The notes: generated from the letters alone by a model not told the origin. Numbered from the stretch's first letter, positions 32,820 to 41,401 are shown. The stretch: 64,000 nucleotides of DNA from Alphaproteobacteria bacterium (GCA_017308235.1 JAFKFL010000009.1:124001-188000), one strand, 5' to 3'. Numbers and translations: made by a program.

Positions 32820-33956
32820 TCAGCAAACCCGATAGCGCTCTACGGTCGCAGGGTCGAGTTCGATGCCGAGTCCGGCCCCCTCGGGCAGCAAGATATGCCC
32901 GTCTTCCAGCGTCAGGGGAGTCTTGAGCAACTGGGTACGCAGCGCATTGTCGCTCATGTCGTACTCGAGCATCTGCGGATGCGGCGGGTGATCGACGTGC
33001 GGCGAAGCAGGCTGCGCGGCGATGAAATGACAGGTCGTCGCAAGCCCCACCGCGCCACCCCAGGCATGTGGTGCCAGGCGCAGGTTGGCGGCCAGCGCAA
33101 GCGTTGCAATGCGCTTGGCTTCGCTGAGGCCGCCAACTCCCGGGATCGAGGGCTGCACGATGTCGATGCAACGGCCGTCGATCAGGGCGCGGAAATCCCG
33201 GATGGTGTGATGGGCCTCGCCCGCCGCGATCGGGATCGGAGAGCGGGCCCGCAGCTCGGCATACCCTCTAAGATCGCCCGGCGGCAGCGGCTCCTCGATC
33301 CAATGGATATCGAAGGGCTGGATGACCCGCGCACATTCGAGCGCAGTGTCGGGCGTATAGGCGCCGTTGATGTCGACCATCAGGAGCTTGTCGGGCCCCA
33401 GGGCCTCGCGCGCCTGGCGTACACGCTCGAGATCGCTCTTGAGGCCGCGGCCGATCTTGATCTTGGCTCCGGCATAGGGGTGTCCCGCCGCCTCAGCCAG
33501 CATGTGGGAAAGCTGCCGTTCGGGATCGTCGGAGAAGAACCCGGTCGAGGCGTAGGCCGGAATGCGCGTGGTGCGACACCCGCCGATCAGGTCGCAGACC
33601 CGCACGCCGAAGCCGCGGGCAATGGCGTCGAGCAGGGCCACGTTGATGCCGGCAAGGCAGGACGTGAGCTGGTTGCCGACGCCGAGGTGGTACATCGAAT
33701 TGCGGATCCGGGCCTCGATGTGCTCGAAATCGAACACGCTCTTGCCAGCGAAGAACGGCTCGACCATGCGGAAATATTCCCGTGTCACCAGGGGGTTGCC
33801 GAAGGCCTCGCCGATGCCTCTCACGCCGGCATCGGTCTCGACCTCGACGAGGCCGCCCTGCCGGCGAAAGCCGCCACCGCGCGACATGCCGTAGGCCTTT
33901 TCCGGCGCAAACGCATATTCAAGACCGATGAACGAAAGACGCCGGATCGTCGCCAT
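32820..33956 (-). CDS. Enolase-superfamily (mandelate racemase/muconate lactonizing) enzyme
   Basis: 378 aa. Capping domain N-terminal, TIM barrel C-terminal. Barrel residues seen: K165-x-K167 in 'AKIKIGRG', Mg ligands D195 ('MVDINGAY'), E221 ('HWIEEPLPP') and E247 ('AAGEAHH'), and H297 in 'LAPHAWGG'. This set fits a mandelate-racemase-like dehydratase or racemase. The start at 33956 has AGGAG 6 bp upstream. Gene order enzyme, three LivK, LivHMGF (33956 to 25583) suggests that it acts on the compound imported by this Liv system, perhaps an acid sugar or amino-acid derivative (inference). Confidence 0.92.
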   Translation of the reverse strand: MATIRRLSFIGLEYAFAPEKAYGMSRGGGFRRQGGLVEVETDAGVRGIGEAFGNPLVTREYFRMVEPFFAGKSVFDFEHIEARIRNSMYHLGVGNQLTSCLAGINVALLDAIARGFGVRVCDLIGGCRTTRIPAYASTGFFSDDPERQLSHMLAEAAGHPYAGAKIKIGRGLKSDLERVRQAREALGPDKLLMVDINGAYTPDTALECARVIQPFDIHWIEEPLPPGDLRGYAELRARSPIPIAAGEAHHTIRDFRALIDGRCIDIVQPSIPGVGGLSEAKRIATLALAANLRLAPHAWGGAVGLATTCHFIAAQPASPHVDHPPHPQMLEYDMSDNALRTQLLKTPLTLEDGHILLPEGAGLGIELDPATVERYRVC

Positions 33957-34051
33957 GGAAGCTCCTGCAAATCCCGCGCTATGGTGGGCCGCCAGATCGC
34001 TCGGAGGCAACCGTTCATGAAGGGCCGGAACGCGATGCCGGAAAAAAGGAC

Positions 34052-35236
34052 ATGAGCTACGATGCGCCTTTCGCCGGCCTGAAGGTCGTCGATCTCAGCC
34101 AGGGCATCGCCGGCCCCTACTGCGCCATGCTGCTGGCGCAGCATGGCGCCGAGGTCATCAAGGTCGAGAGCCTGGGCGACGGCGATTGGGCCCGCACACT
34201 GGGGACGCGCTACGGCGGTCACACCGCTTATTCGATCATCGGCAACTTGGGCAAGCACAGCATCGCGGTCGACCTCAAGACGGAGGCCGGCAAACAGGTC
34301 GTCTGGCGTCTCCTGGAAGGTGCTGATGTGTTCCTCGAAGGCTTCCGACCCGGCGTGATCAAACGGCTGGGTTTCGACTACGAGTCCGTCGCCGACCGCG
34401 AACCGCGGCTGCTCTATCTTTCGATCTCAGGCTTCGGCCAGACGGGACCCCTCGCCGAACGGCCAGCGATGGATCCGGTGTTGCAGGCCTATACCGGGCT
34501 CATGAACGAGAATCGCGGCGAGGACGGCATCCCCCATCGCGTCCCGGTGATCGTGGTCGACATGTCGACTGCGCTCTACGCCTTCCAGGCACTGTCGGCG
34601 GCACTCTATGCGCGGCGGGACGAACCTCGCGGCCGTTACATCGACGTCAGCCTGATGCAGTCTGCTGCCGCCCTCCAGTCGATCCGGCTGATGGCCAATC
34701 ATCTCGAAGGCGGCACCATGAAGCCGGGTGGCGCGCCGGGCGGCGTCTTCAAGACTGCCGATGGCTGGATGTCGGTCGTCGCCATCAACGATCGCGATTG
34801 GCGTGGCCTGTGTGCAGCAATGGAGATGCCTTCGCTCGCCGACGAGCCGCGCTTCGCGGATCCGCCCTCGCGGCTGGCCAACAGCGATGCCCTCTATGCC
34901 ATCCTGCGCCCGGCGTTTGCCCAACATCCCTGGACGATCTGGAGCGAGCGGCTTACGAAAGCGCGCCTGATGCACGAACGATTGAACAGCTACGCCGATT
35001 ACATCAATCAGCCGCACGTAAAGGAGACCGGCGCCATCCGATGGCTCGGCCAGGCCGGTCTCAATAGCGCCGTGCCGATGCCGGCGCTGCCCGGCATGCC
35101 GCATCAAGAGGACAGCACGTTGCGCGGCACGGCACCCACGCCCGGCCAGCACACTCGCGCCCTTCTTGCCAAGCACGGCTATGCCGAGGCCGAGATCGAG
35201 ACTCTGCTCCAGCACGGCATCATCGCTGCTCCCTGA
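34052..35236 (+). CDS. Family III CoA-transferase (CaiB/BaiF/Frc-like)
   Basis: 394 aa. Family III transferases move CoA between carboxylic acids. Seen: 'LKVVDLSQGIAGPYCAMLLA', 'GAEVIKVES', 'KHSIAVDLKTEAG', 'EGFRPGVIKRLGF', 'YLSISGFGQTGPLAERPAMD' and 'VIVVDMSTALYAFQALSAAL', where D170 aligns with the catalytic Asp of formyl-CoA transferase. Divergent from the enolase-superfamily gene (95 bp). Likely activates an organic acid for breakdown; the acid is unknown. Followed after 13 bp by the HutD-like gene. Confidence 0.93.
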   Translation: MSYDAPFAGLKVVDLSQGIAGPYCAMLLAQHGAEVIKVESLGDGDWARTLGTRYGGHTAYSIIGNLGKHSIAVDLKTEAGKQVVWRLLEGADVFLEGFRPGVIKRLGFDYESVADREPRLLYLSISGFGQTGPLAERPAMDPVLQAYTGLMNENRGEDGIPHRVPVIVVDMSTALYAFQALSAALYARRDEPRGRYIDVSLMQSAAALQSIRLMANHLEGGTMKPGGAPGGVFKTADGWMSVVAINDRDWRGLCAAMEMPSLADEPRFADPPSRLANSDALYAILRPAFAQHPWTIWSERLTKARLMHERLNSYADYINQPHVKETGAIRWLGQAGLNSAVPMPALPGMPHQEDSTLRGTAPTPGQHTRALLAKHGYAEAEIETLLQHGIIAAP

Positions 35237-35249
35237 CGGATACGCTGCC

Positions 35250-35804
35250 ATGTTCACGCTCCTCGAGCCCATCCAGTACCGTCGCACGCCATGGAAGAAT
35301 GGCGGCGGGACGACGGTCGACATCGCTACCGAAGACGACCTCTGGCGCTTTAGCCGAACCCCCATCGCCGAACCGGGTCCCTTCTCCGACTATTCGGGCT
35401 TTGACCGGATTCAAATGCTGATCGCCGGCAAGGGCCTGGTGCTTGAGACGCCCGGCGGCGAAATCGACGTGCGGACGCCCTTCCGTCCGGTCCGGTTCGC
35501 GGGCGAGACGCCGATCGTCAGCCGGCTGGAAGGAGGCCCGGTCGAGGTCGTCAACCTGATCGGCAGTCGCGCCGCGGTGAAGATCGATCTCGATACACTC
35601 GATGCCGGCGAGCGCGGCGGCGTCGGCCCGGGAATCCACATTGCCTATTGCGCCGAAGGACCGACCATCCTCGATGCCGATGACGCACTGCACCGCCTGC
35701 CCGCCCATCATGCCTTGCGGATCGACACGGACCGCACGACCATGCTGGCCTGCAAGGGCGGGCGACTGATCGTCGCCAGCATCACCCGAGGAGCGCCGAC
35801 ATGA
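35250..35804 (+). CDS. hutD: HutD/Ves family protein
   Basis: 184-aa cupin-like protein. The diagnostic 'YRRTPWKNGGGTTVDIA' opens the protein, followed by 'WRFSRTPIAEPGPFSDYSGF' and 'RPVRFAGETPIVSRLEGGPV'. HutD proteins accompany histidine-utilisation genes in many bacteria and may limit the pathway; no hut enzymes are present here, so the link is weak. The ATG at 35250 follows the CoA-transferase stop by 13 bp; the stop overlaps the next start (ATGA). Confidence 0.88.
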   Translation: MFTLLEPIQYRRTPWKNGGGTTVDIATEDDLWRFSRTPIAEPGPFSDYSGFDRIQMLIAGKGLVLETPGGEIDVRTPFRPVRFAGETPIVSRLEGGPVEVVNLIGSRAAVKIDLDTLDAGERGGVGPGIHIAYCAEGPTILDADDALHRLPAHHALRIDTDRTTMLACKGGRLIVASITRGAPT

Positions 35805-36562
35805 CGGGAGTTTTTCGTCTTCTCTTCGGCCTCGGCCTGTGGCTCGCGGGCACCGCCGGCGCCTCGGCGGCTGACCTCAAGCTTCTGACCACCGGTGCCT
35901 TTCGTCCGGTGGCGGAGGACGCTGTCGCCAGCTTCGAGAAGCGGACGGGAAACAAGGTCACGATGACAAACGACACGGCGGGTGCGCTGATGCGACGGCT
36001 GCGCGCCGGCGAGGCATTCGACGTGATCGTGCTGACGTCGGACGGCCTCGATGCGCTGGCCGATATCGGCACCGTGACCGGCGATTCGATCACGCCACTG
36101 GCTCGGGTTGGCATTGGCGTTGCGGTCGGTCTCAGCGCGCCGCAGCCCGACATCCTGAGCGTCGAGGCCTTCCGCCAGACCCTCCTCAAGGCCCGCCGCA
36201 TCGCCTACATGGACCCGGCCTCCGGGAGCACCAGCGGCAATGCTCTGGTGCAGATCTTCCAATCCCTCGGCATCTTGTCCGATGTGAACCGCAAGGCGGT
36301 GCTGGTGCGGAGCGGCTCTTCCGCCGATGCGGTGGCGCGAGGCGACGCCGACATCGCCCTGCAGCAGGCGAGCGAATTGCGGATGGTCCCGACGGTGCGC
36401 CTCGCAGGAATGATTCCGGCCGCGATCCAGGTCTATACGACCTATTCCGGCGCGATCTCGGCCGAGACACACGAACCCGACGCTGCGAAAGCTTTGCTGG
36501 CCGCCCTCGCCGACCCCGGCCTCGCGCCCCTGTTGAAGCGGCGCGGCCTGGAATCGCCCTAA
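35801..36562 (+). CDS. ModA-like extracellular binding protein, orphan
   Basis: 253 aa with a signal peptide ending 'GTAGASA'. Type II periplasmic-binding fold like ModA: 'LLTTGAFRPVAEDAVASFEK', 'NDTAGALMRRLRAGEAFDVI', 'GVAVGLSAPQPD', 'MDPASGSTSGNALVQIF'. The sequence resembles molybdate-type binders, but several members bind other oxyanions or organic acids, and the ligand cannot be assigned. Coupled by ATGA to HutD. No ModB/ModC-like permease or ATPase is adjacent, so it is an orphan in this window. Confidence 0.85.
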   Translation: MTGVFRLLFGLGLWLAGTAGASAADLKLLTTGAFRPVAEDAVASFEKRTGNKVTMTNDTAGALMRRLRAGEAFDVIVLTSDGLDALADIGTVTGDSITPLARVGIGVAVGLSAPQPDILSVEAFRQTLLKARRIAYMDPASGSTSGNALVQIFQSLGILSDVNRKAVLVRSGSSADAVARGDADIALQQASELRMVPTVRLAGMIPAAIQVYTTYSGAISAETHEPDAAKALLAALADPGLAPLLKRRGLESP

Positions 36563-36585
36563 GGCGATCCTGCGGAGCCAGCCCT

Positions 36586-37062
36586 ATGTCTGTGACGGAG
36601 ATTTCTGACGCACCGCCGCTCGAGGTCGAGCGCTGGTTCAACACCAACGATCCACCGACGCTCGAGCGGCTGCGGGGCAAAGTCGTGGTGGTGCATGCTT
36701 TCCAGATGCTGTGCCCGGGCTGCGTCGCGCACGCCCTGCCGCAGGCCAAGCGGCTGCACGAGATCGCCCAGCACCTCGACGATCTCGTCGTCCTGGGGCT
36801 GCACAGCGTGTTCGAGCATCACGCCGCGATGACGCCGGTCGCCCTCGAAGCGTTCCTGCACGAATACCGGATCGCTTTTCCCGTCGCCGTCGACCGTCCG
36901 TCGTCGGATGGGCCGATTCCCCTGACGATGGCGGCCTATGGCCTGCGTGGAACGCCCTCGACCATCATCATCGATCGTACCGGCCGCGTCGCGCGCCACA
37001 GCTTCGGCGCCGAGGACGATATCGTTCTCGGCCTGACATTGGGCAGCCTGTTGAGGGGCTAG
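36586..37062 (+). CDS. Redoxin/TlpA-like thioredoxin-fold protein
   Basis: 158 aa with no signal peptide, so probably cytoplasmic. The active site is C43-P-G-C46 in 'HAFQMLCPGCVAHALPQ', followed by 'LVVLGLHSVFEHHAAMTP' and the cis-Pro region 'GLRGTPSTIIIDRTGRV', all typical of redoxin/AhpC-TSA-type thioredoxin folds. GGAG lies about 8 bp before the ATG. Probably a thiol-disulfide or peroxide reductase; the target is unknown. Converges with the aminomutase gene (21 bp). Confidence 0.88.
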   Translation: MSVTEISDAPPLEVERWFNTNDPPTLERLRGKVVVVHAFQMLCPGCVAHALPQAKRLHEIAQHLDDLVVLGLHSVFEHHAAMTPVALEAFLHEYRIAFPVAVDRPSSDGPIPLTMAAYGLRGTPSTIIIDRTGRVARHSFGAEDDIVLGLTLGSLLRG

Positions 37063-37083
37063 AGCGACCGAAGACGAGAAGGA

Positions 37084-38370
37084 TCAGCCCTTCTTCAACT
37101 CCTTGATCGAGTCGGCCCAGGCGCCGATCGTGTGATCGATGTCGGCCTGAGTATGGGCAAGGCTCACATAGTACTTCGACTCGCCCTTCATGATGCCCTT
37201 GGCGCGCAGGAGCTGATTGAAGCGCGTGGCGATCGCCTTGTCGCCCTTCAGCGTGTCGCGATAGTCGCGCACCGGCTGGTTGGTGAAGACGACGTCGAAC
37301 AAGGGGGGCTCGCCGATCACCTGCGCCTTGATGCCGGCCTTCTTCAGGAGATCGTCGAGCGTGGCCATCAGGGTGCGGCCGGTCTTGAAGACCTGCTCGT
37401 AGGTGCCGGGGCGCTTCAGCACCTCGAGCGTCGCCAGGCCTGCCACCGAGGCGACCGGGTTGCCCGACAGCGTGCCGACCTGGAACAGGAAGTCCTCGTC
37501 GGCGACCGCGAGCTTGTCGAAATGCGCCATGATGTCGGCGCGACCGGCGATGGCCGCGAGCGCGAAGCCGCCGCCCACGATCTTGCCCAGGGTGCAGAGG
37601 TCGGGCGTGACGCCGTAGTATTGCTGGGCGCCGCCATAGGAGAAGCGGAAGCCGGTCACGACCTCGTCGAAGATGAGCGGAATGCCGTGTTCCTGGGTCA
37701 CGCGGCGCAGCCCCTGCAGGAAGCCCGGCGCCGGCGGGATCAGGCGCTGGAACGGCTCGACAATGACGCCGGCGAGCTCGTCGCGATGCTCCTTGATCAG
37801 GCTCTCGGCCATCTCGATGTCGTTGAACGCCCCGATCAGCATCTCATCCTGGACGCTCTTGGGGATGCCCGCCGAATCGGGAATGGCGCGCGGGAAGTTG
37901 CCGGGGTTCTTGGGCGCCATCGACATCAGCGCATAGTCGCTCATGCCGTGGTAGCCGCCCTCGAACTTCAGGATCTTGTCACGCCGGCGGAAGGCGCGGG
38001 CGGCGCGCATGGCGTAGAGATCCGCCTCGGTGCCTGAGCAAACGAAGCGCACCTGCTCGGCGCAGGGCACGGCGTCGACAATCGCCTCGGCGAGCGCGAT
38101 GCCGTGTCGGTTGTTGGCGAAGAAGGTCGTGCCGAGCGGCACCTGGCCCTGCACAGCCGCTGTAACGTCGGGGTGGGCGTGGCCGATGAACATCGGCCCC
38201 GAGCCCAGCAGGAAATCGACGTATTCTCGGCCGGCCTCGTCCCAGATGCGACCACCCTTGCCGTCCTTCAGTACAACCTCGGCTGGCAAATTGCCGAAAC
38301 TGCCGCCGGGCATCACTTTCTTCGCAGCGGTCACGATATCGAGGATGGGATCAGCAGTCGCGGCGGACAT
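37084..38370 (-). CDS. Class III aminotransferase / glutamate-1-semialdehyde aminomutase-like
   Basis: 428-aa PLP enzyme. 'LLGSGPMFIGHAHP', 'CSGTEADLYAMRAAR', 'EGGYHGMSDYALMS', 'FDEVVTGFRF' (234-242) and the PLP lysine K263 in 'LGKIVGGGFALAAIAGR' are class III hallmarks. The closest style is HemL-like, but heme synthesis genes are absent, so it may be a catabolic aminotransferase of that clade. The start at 38370 has AAGGAG upstream. Substrate unassigned. Confidence 0.9.
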   Translation of the reverse strand: MSAATADPILDIVTAAKKVMPGGSFGNLPAEVVLKDGKGGRIWDEAGREYVDFLLGSGPMFIGHAHPDVTAAVQGQVPLGTTFFANNRHGIALAEAIVDAVPCAEQVRFVCSGTEADLYAMRAARAFRRRDKILKFEGGYHGMSDYALMSMAPKNPGNFPRAIPDSAGIPKSVQDEMLIGAFNDIEMAESLIKEHRDELAGVIVEPFQRLIPPAPGFLQGLRRVTQEHGIPLIFDEVVTGFRFSYGGAQQYYGVTPDLCTLGKIVGGGFALAAIAGRADIMAHFDKLAVADEDFLFQVGTLSGNPVASVAGLATLEVLKRPGTYEQVFKTGRTLMATLDDLLKKAGIKAQVIGEPPLFDVVFTNQPVRDYRDTLKGDKAIATRFNQLLRAKGIMKGESKYYVSLAHTQADIDHTIGAWADSIKELKKG

Positions 38371-38491
38371 GGCGCACTCCTTGGCAAATGCGGAACAACG
38401 ACGGGAACACAAGCTTAGCGCGATTGCCGGTTCCGGCATCGGCATAAACGCTAAGGCCAACCATGAAATTTCGCAGCCTTATAGGCTGACT

Positions 38492-38842
38492 TCACTCGAT
38501 AGGCACAAAGATCGAATGACGCATCTTGCCTTCGACCGCCTTGGAGAAGTGGCCCTTGCCCGACGTGTCCTCGACCAGCAGCACTTCGCCCGCCCCGATG
38601 ATGCGCGTCTCGCCGTCGCTCGCCTGGATGCTGACCGCGCCGTCAAGATTGATGATGTACTGCCGGCGCGGCGCCGGATGCCATTCGTAGTCGTAACTAC
38701 CCGGTGTCTCGCGAAAGATGATGCCCGTGGCGGGGAATGTGGCCGACGTCTTGCCGCCGCGGCCTTCGTTCTTCCATTCGACCTCGATGTCGCGGAAATG
38801 CGTCTCGCCACTCGTGTCGACATAGAGATTGTGGATGCGCAT
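38492..38842 (-). CDS. Cupin domain protein
   Basis: 116-aa single-domain cupin: 'YEWHPAPRRQYIINLDGAV' followed by 'ASDGETRIIGAGEVLLVED' and 'GKGHFSKAVEGKMRHSIFV'. The first cupin motif has only one His (W-H-P) plus later His residues, so metal binding is likely but not certain. Divergent from the HAD gene with 48 bp between starts; 121 bp separate it from the upstream end of the aminomutase gene. Function unknown. Confidence 0.88.
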   Translation of the reverse strand: MRIHNLYVDTSGETHFRDIEVEWKNEGRGGKTSATFPATGIIFRETPGSYDYEWHPAPRRQYIINLDGAVSIQASDGETRIIGAGEVLLVEDTSGKGHFSKAVEGKMRHSIFVPIE

Positions 38843-38890
38843 GAATTTTCTCCCTCTTGCCGTTTACGGACCCGAGCTTAGAACGAAAAG

Positions 38891-39637
38891 ATGTTCACGA
38901 AACCCGTAAAGGCCGTCCTGTTCGACATGGATGGCCTGCTGATCGACACTGAAGCCGTCTATATCGACGCTTTGCAGGTCGCCGCCGCGGCGATGGGGCT
39001 CGAAATGCCCCTCAGCTTCTGCCACTCCATGATCGGTATTCCCGGTCCGATCTGCGACGGCATGATCCAGGATTTCTACGGGCCGGACTTCGTTCTCGAA
39101 ACATTCGGCGCGCACTTCGATTCACACACTCGTCGCCGTTTAGAATCAGGCGTGCCGGTGAAGGCGGGCGCCATCGAGTTGCTCGACTTCCTGAAGCAGC
39201 ATCGTTTACCCCTCGCCATCGCCACGTCGTCGAGCCAGGCCACAGTGAGGAAACACCTCGGCCGGGCCGGCCTGCTCGACCGATTCCACGCGGTTGCCAC
39301 GCGCGACGATGTCGTGCGTAGCAAGCCGCACCCGGATGTCTACCTCGAGGCCGCCCGGCGGCTCGGCGTGGCGGCCGAGAACTGCATCGCCTTCGAGGAC
39401 TCCAATACGGGGCTCACAGCCGCGCACGCGGCGGGCACGATGGCGATCATGGTGCCCGACATCGTACCGCCGACCAACGAGGTACGTGCGAAATGCCTGC
39501 AGGTTGTGCCCGATCTCCACGCCGCTCTGCGCCTGCTGCGCGAGGGCGCGACCTTTGACGTTAGTGCTGCCAGCCTCAGTGCTGCCAACGTCAATGCTGC
39601 AAGTCCTTCATGTTCACCACCCGGCCGCCGGGCATGA
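38891..39637 (+). CDS. HAD-superfamily hydrolase (beta-phosphoglucomutase-like)
   Basis: 248 aa. Motif I 'VLFDMDGLLIDTE' carries the nucleophile D12 and acid D14; motif II 'IATSSSQATVRKHLG'; motif III/IV 'VVRSKPHPDVYLEAARR' and 'CIAFEDSNTGLTAAHAAG'. A small-molecule phosphatase or phosphomutase acting on phospho-sugars is likely. The last ~25 codons contain a 15-bp tandem repeat and run antisense into the DUF3617 gene for 47 bp, so this tail is probably an extension beyond the ancestral stop. Weak Shine-Dalgarno. Confidence 0.9.
   Translation: MFTKPVKAVLFDMDGLLIDTEAVYIDALQVAAAAMGLEMPLSFCHSMIGIPGPICDGMIQDFYGPDFVLETFGAHFDSHTRRRLESGVPVKAGAIELLDFLKQHRLPLAIATSSSQATVRKHLGRAGLLDRFHAVATRDDVVRSKPHPDVYLEAARRLGVAAENCIAFEDSNTGLTAAHAAGTMAIMVPDIVPPTNEVRAKCLQVVPDLHAALRLLREGATFDVSAASLSAANVNAASPSCSPPGRRA
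39563..39605. repeat. 15-bp imperfect tandem repeat (about 2.7 copies)
   Basis: Units AGTGCTGCCAGCCTC (39563-39577), AGTGCTGCCAACGTC (39578-39592) and a degenerate third unit starting AATGCTGCAAG. It encodes repeated S-A-A-x-x residues at the HAD C-terminus and lies where the convergent HAD and DUF3617 genes overlap. Confidence 0.75.
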
Positions 39638-40049
39638 CAACGTCGCCGGGCTTGCGGTCCGCCGGACAGGGACCGAGATATTTGAGATTGGAGGTCAGGT
39701 GGGTCCCTTCGCTGTCGACCTCGATCTTGAGCGCCTTGTCGAAATCGCCGATGACAGTCCCCGTGGCCGTCTTGCCCTCGCAGGCGCCTTTGAACGAATA
39801 GCCGCCGGGAATCTTCTGGAACTCCTGAGTGCAGCCCGGTCTCTTGCCCATCGCCGAATATTGCTTCTCGGTTTCTTCATCGATGCACATCTGCATCGCC
39901 ATCGCATTGTTGCCCGGCAGCGCAACCGATTGCTCCCACAAGCCCGGCTTGCGGTGAGGCGGTTCGACCTGGGCGAACGTCGATGCCGGCAGGCCCAAAC
40001 CGATGGCGGCAAGCACCGCGACGGCCAAAGTCGAAGACGGATATTTCAT
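39591..40049 (-). CDS. DUF3617 domain protein, secreted
   Basis: 152 aa with a signal peptide ending 'LPASTFA'. DUF3617 pattern: 'HRKPGLWEQSVALPGNNAMA', 'MCIDEETEKQYSAMG', 'CTQEFQKIPGGYSFKGACEG' and 'LKYLGPCPADRKPGDVV'; three to four cysteines suggest disulfides. Function unknown; periplasmic. The start at 40049 has GGAG 8 bp upstream. Its 3' end overlaps the HAD gene on the opposite strand by 47 bp. Confidence 0.87.
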   Translation of the reverse strand: MKYPSSTLAVAVLAAIGLGLPASTFAQVEPPHRKPGLWEQSVALPGNNAMAMQMCIDEETEKQYSAMGKRPGCTQEFQKIPGGYSFKGACEGKTATGTVIGDFDKALKIEVDSEGTHLTSNLKYLGPCPADRKPGDVVMPGGRVVNMKDLQH

Positions 40050-40133
40050 CGGGGATGCTCCTTGATGGCGCGACACTAAGACAAGGAGTCCCCGCAGCAA
40101 GTCTTTTCCAAGGCGGAGCTTTTTGACGGTGAT

Positions 40134-40158
40134 GGGCGGTTGCATGATTCGACCGCCC
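40134..40158 (+). promoter_or_regulatory. Inverted repeat upstream of the DoxX gene
   Basis: GGGCGGT (40134-40140) and ACCGCCC (40152-40158) are perfect 7-bp arms with an 11-nt spacer, about 45 bp before the DoxX start. A second imperfect dyad (40051-40063 with 40083-40093) overlaps the DUF3617 Shine-Dalgarno. The divergent 152-bp gap could be a shared control region. Confidence 0.3.
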
Positions 40159-40201
40159 GATCTACCTCCGATCGGACAAGAAGAATTGAAGGAGGAACAA
40201 T

Positions 40202-40621
40202 ATGGCGTCCACAACCGGAACGGCCGCACTGCCCTCGACCGCGGCGCTCGTCGCCAGGCTGATCTTCGCCGGCGTTTTCGCCATGGCCGCGATCTTCAAG
40301 TTCTTGAACATGGGTGGTACGGCCGACTACATCACGGCCGCAGGATTTCCCATGGGTCTCGTTCTGGCCTGGGCCGCCGCGATCCTCGAGGTGATCCTGG
40401 TGCTGTGCTTCCTGAGCGGCGCTTACTTCTCGGAGGCGGCAATCGTCGCCGCCGTCTACGTGGTGTTCCTGGGCTTTGCCTTTCACGGCCCGAGTCATTG
40501 GTCGGCGAACCAGGCCGAGTTCGGCTTCTTCGTCGACCACTTCACTTTTCTTGCCGGCTTGCTGTTCGCGGCCTGCTACGGCCCCGGTGGTTTTCTGGCG
40601 CTGAAGCGGCGGCTCTTCTAG
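40202..40621 (+). CDS. DoxX family membrane protein
   Basis: 139 aa, predicted four-helix inner-membrane protein: hydrophobic stretches near residues 15-35, 50-70, 75-97 and 110-130. The N-terminal 'LVARLIFAGVFAMAAIFKFL' is the DoxX hallmark. GAAGGAGGA lies just before the ATG. DoxX proteins are associated with redox or membrane stress functions; no specific role can be read here. Converges with the SDR gene (9 bp). Confidence 0.88.
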   Translation: MASTTGTAALPSTAALVARLIFAGVFAMAAIFKFLNMGGTADYITAAGFPMGLVLAWAAAILEVILVLCFLSGAYFSEAAIVAAVYVVFLGFAFHGPSHWSANQAEFGFFVDHFTFLAGLLFAACYGPGGFLALKRRLF

Positions 40622-40630
40622 ACCCCTGCG

Positions 40631-41332
40631 CTAGAATTTCTCCACCCAAGGCCGTACCTCGACTTCCCAGCTCCAGGCGCTGCGATGCTGCTGCAGCACT
40701 GCCCAGTAGGTCTCGGCGATGGCATCAGGATCGAGCAGGCTGTCGGGATTGTCGGCTGACACGGTTCGTGCGGCGCTTCGGATCCCGCCGTCAATCACGA
40801 AATGGGCAACATGAATGCCCTTCGGTGACAGCTCGCGCGCCATCGACTGCGCGAGCCCGCGCAAGGCGAACTTGCCCATGGCAAAGGTCGACGACAGGGC
40901 AAAGCCCTTCACGCCCGCCGTCGCGCCCGTGAGCAGGATGGCACCATGGGCCTTGGGCAGCATGCGCTGCGCCGCCTGCTGGGACACCAGGAAGGCGCCA
41001 AACGCGCTGACGTCCAGGGCGCGCTTCACATCTTCTGGAGCAAGGTCCACCAGCGGACCGCGCGTGCGGGCGCTTGCGTTGTAGACCACGACATCGGGCG
41101 CCTCTCCCTTCGCTTCGATTGCCTTGAACAGCCCCGCAACATCCGCAGGCTCCGCGGCGTTGCACTTGTGGATGCTGGCGCCCGTCTCGGCCGCCAGGGC
41201 CGTGAGCTTGTCGGTCTGGCGGGCAGCGACCGCGACTGCGAGCCCGTGCTTGGCGAACAGGCGCGCCAGCGATGCGCTGAGGCCGGGTCCGGTGCCGACG
41301 ATCAGGGCGGAGCGATAACTGGGCGTACTCAT
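40631..41332 (-). CDS. SDR-family protein lacking the catalytic tyrosine
   Basis: 233-aa short-chain dehydrogenase fold. The NAD(P) loop is 'GTGPGLSAS' at 13-21 in place of TGxxxGxG, and NNAG is replaced by 'YNAS'. The catalytic YxxxK is F150-A-M-G-K154, so Tyr is Phe, and the usual Ser position lies in 'LLTGATAG' with Thr. The Lys is kept. Either catalysis differs or the protein binds cofactor without classical dehydrogenation. The start 'MSTPSYRSAL' is at 41332, divergent from the DsbA-like gene. Confidence 0.88.
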   Translation of the reverse strand: MSTPSYRSALIVGTGPGLSASLARLFAKHGLAVAVAARQTDKLTALAAETGASIHKCNAAEPADVAGLFKAIEAKGEAPDVVVYNASARTRGPLVDLAPEDVKRALDVSAFGAFLVSQQAAQRMLPKAHGAILLTGATAGVKGFALSSTFAMGKFALRGLAQSMARELSPKGIHVAHFVIDGGIRSAARTVSADNPDSLLDPDAIAETYWAVLQQHRSAWSWEVEVRPWVEKF

Positions 41333-41401
41333 CGGATGGCCTCGTTGTTCGGGTGACTGTGCAGGTATAGGGTACATGAGGTCAGTGGAAAGGATTTTCC
41401 A

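Noticed and set aside
37084..38370. HemL of tetrapyrrole synthesis
   Set aside because: No heme genes are nearby and HemL-like class III aminotransferases have many other roles.
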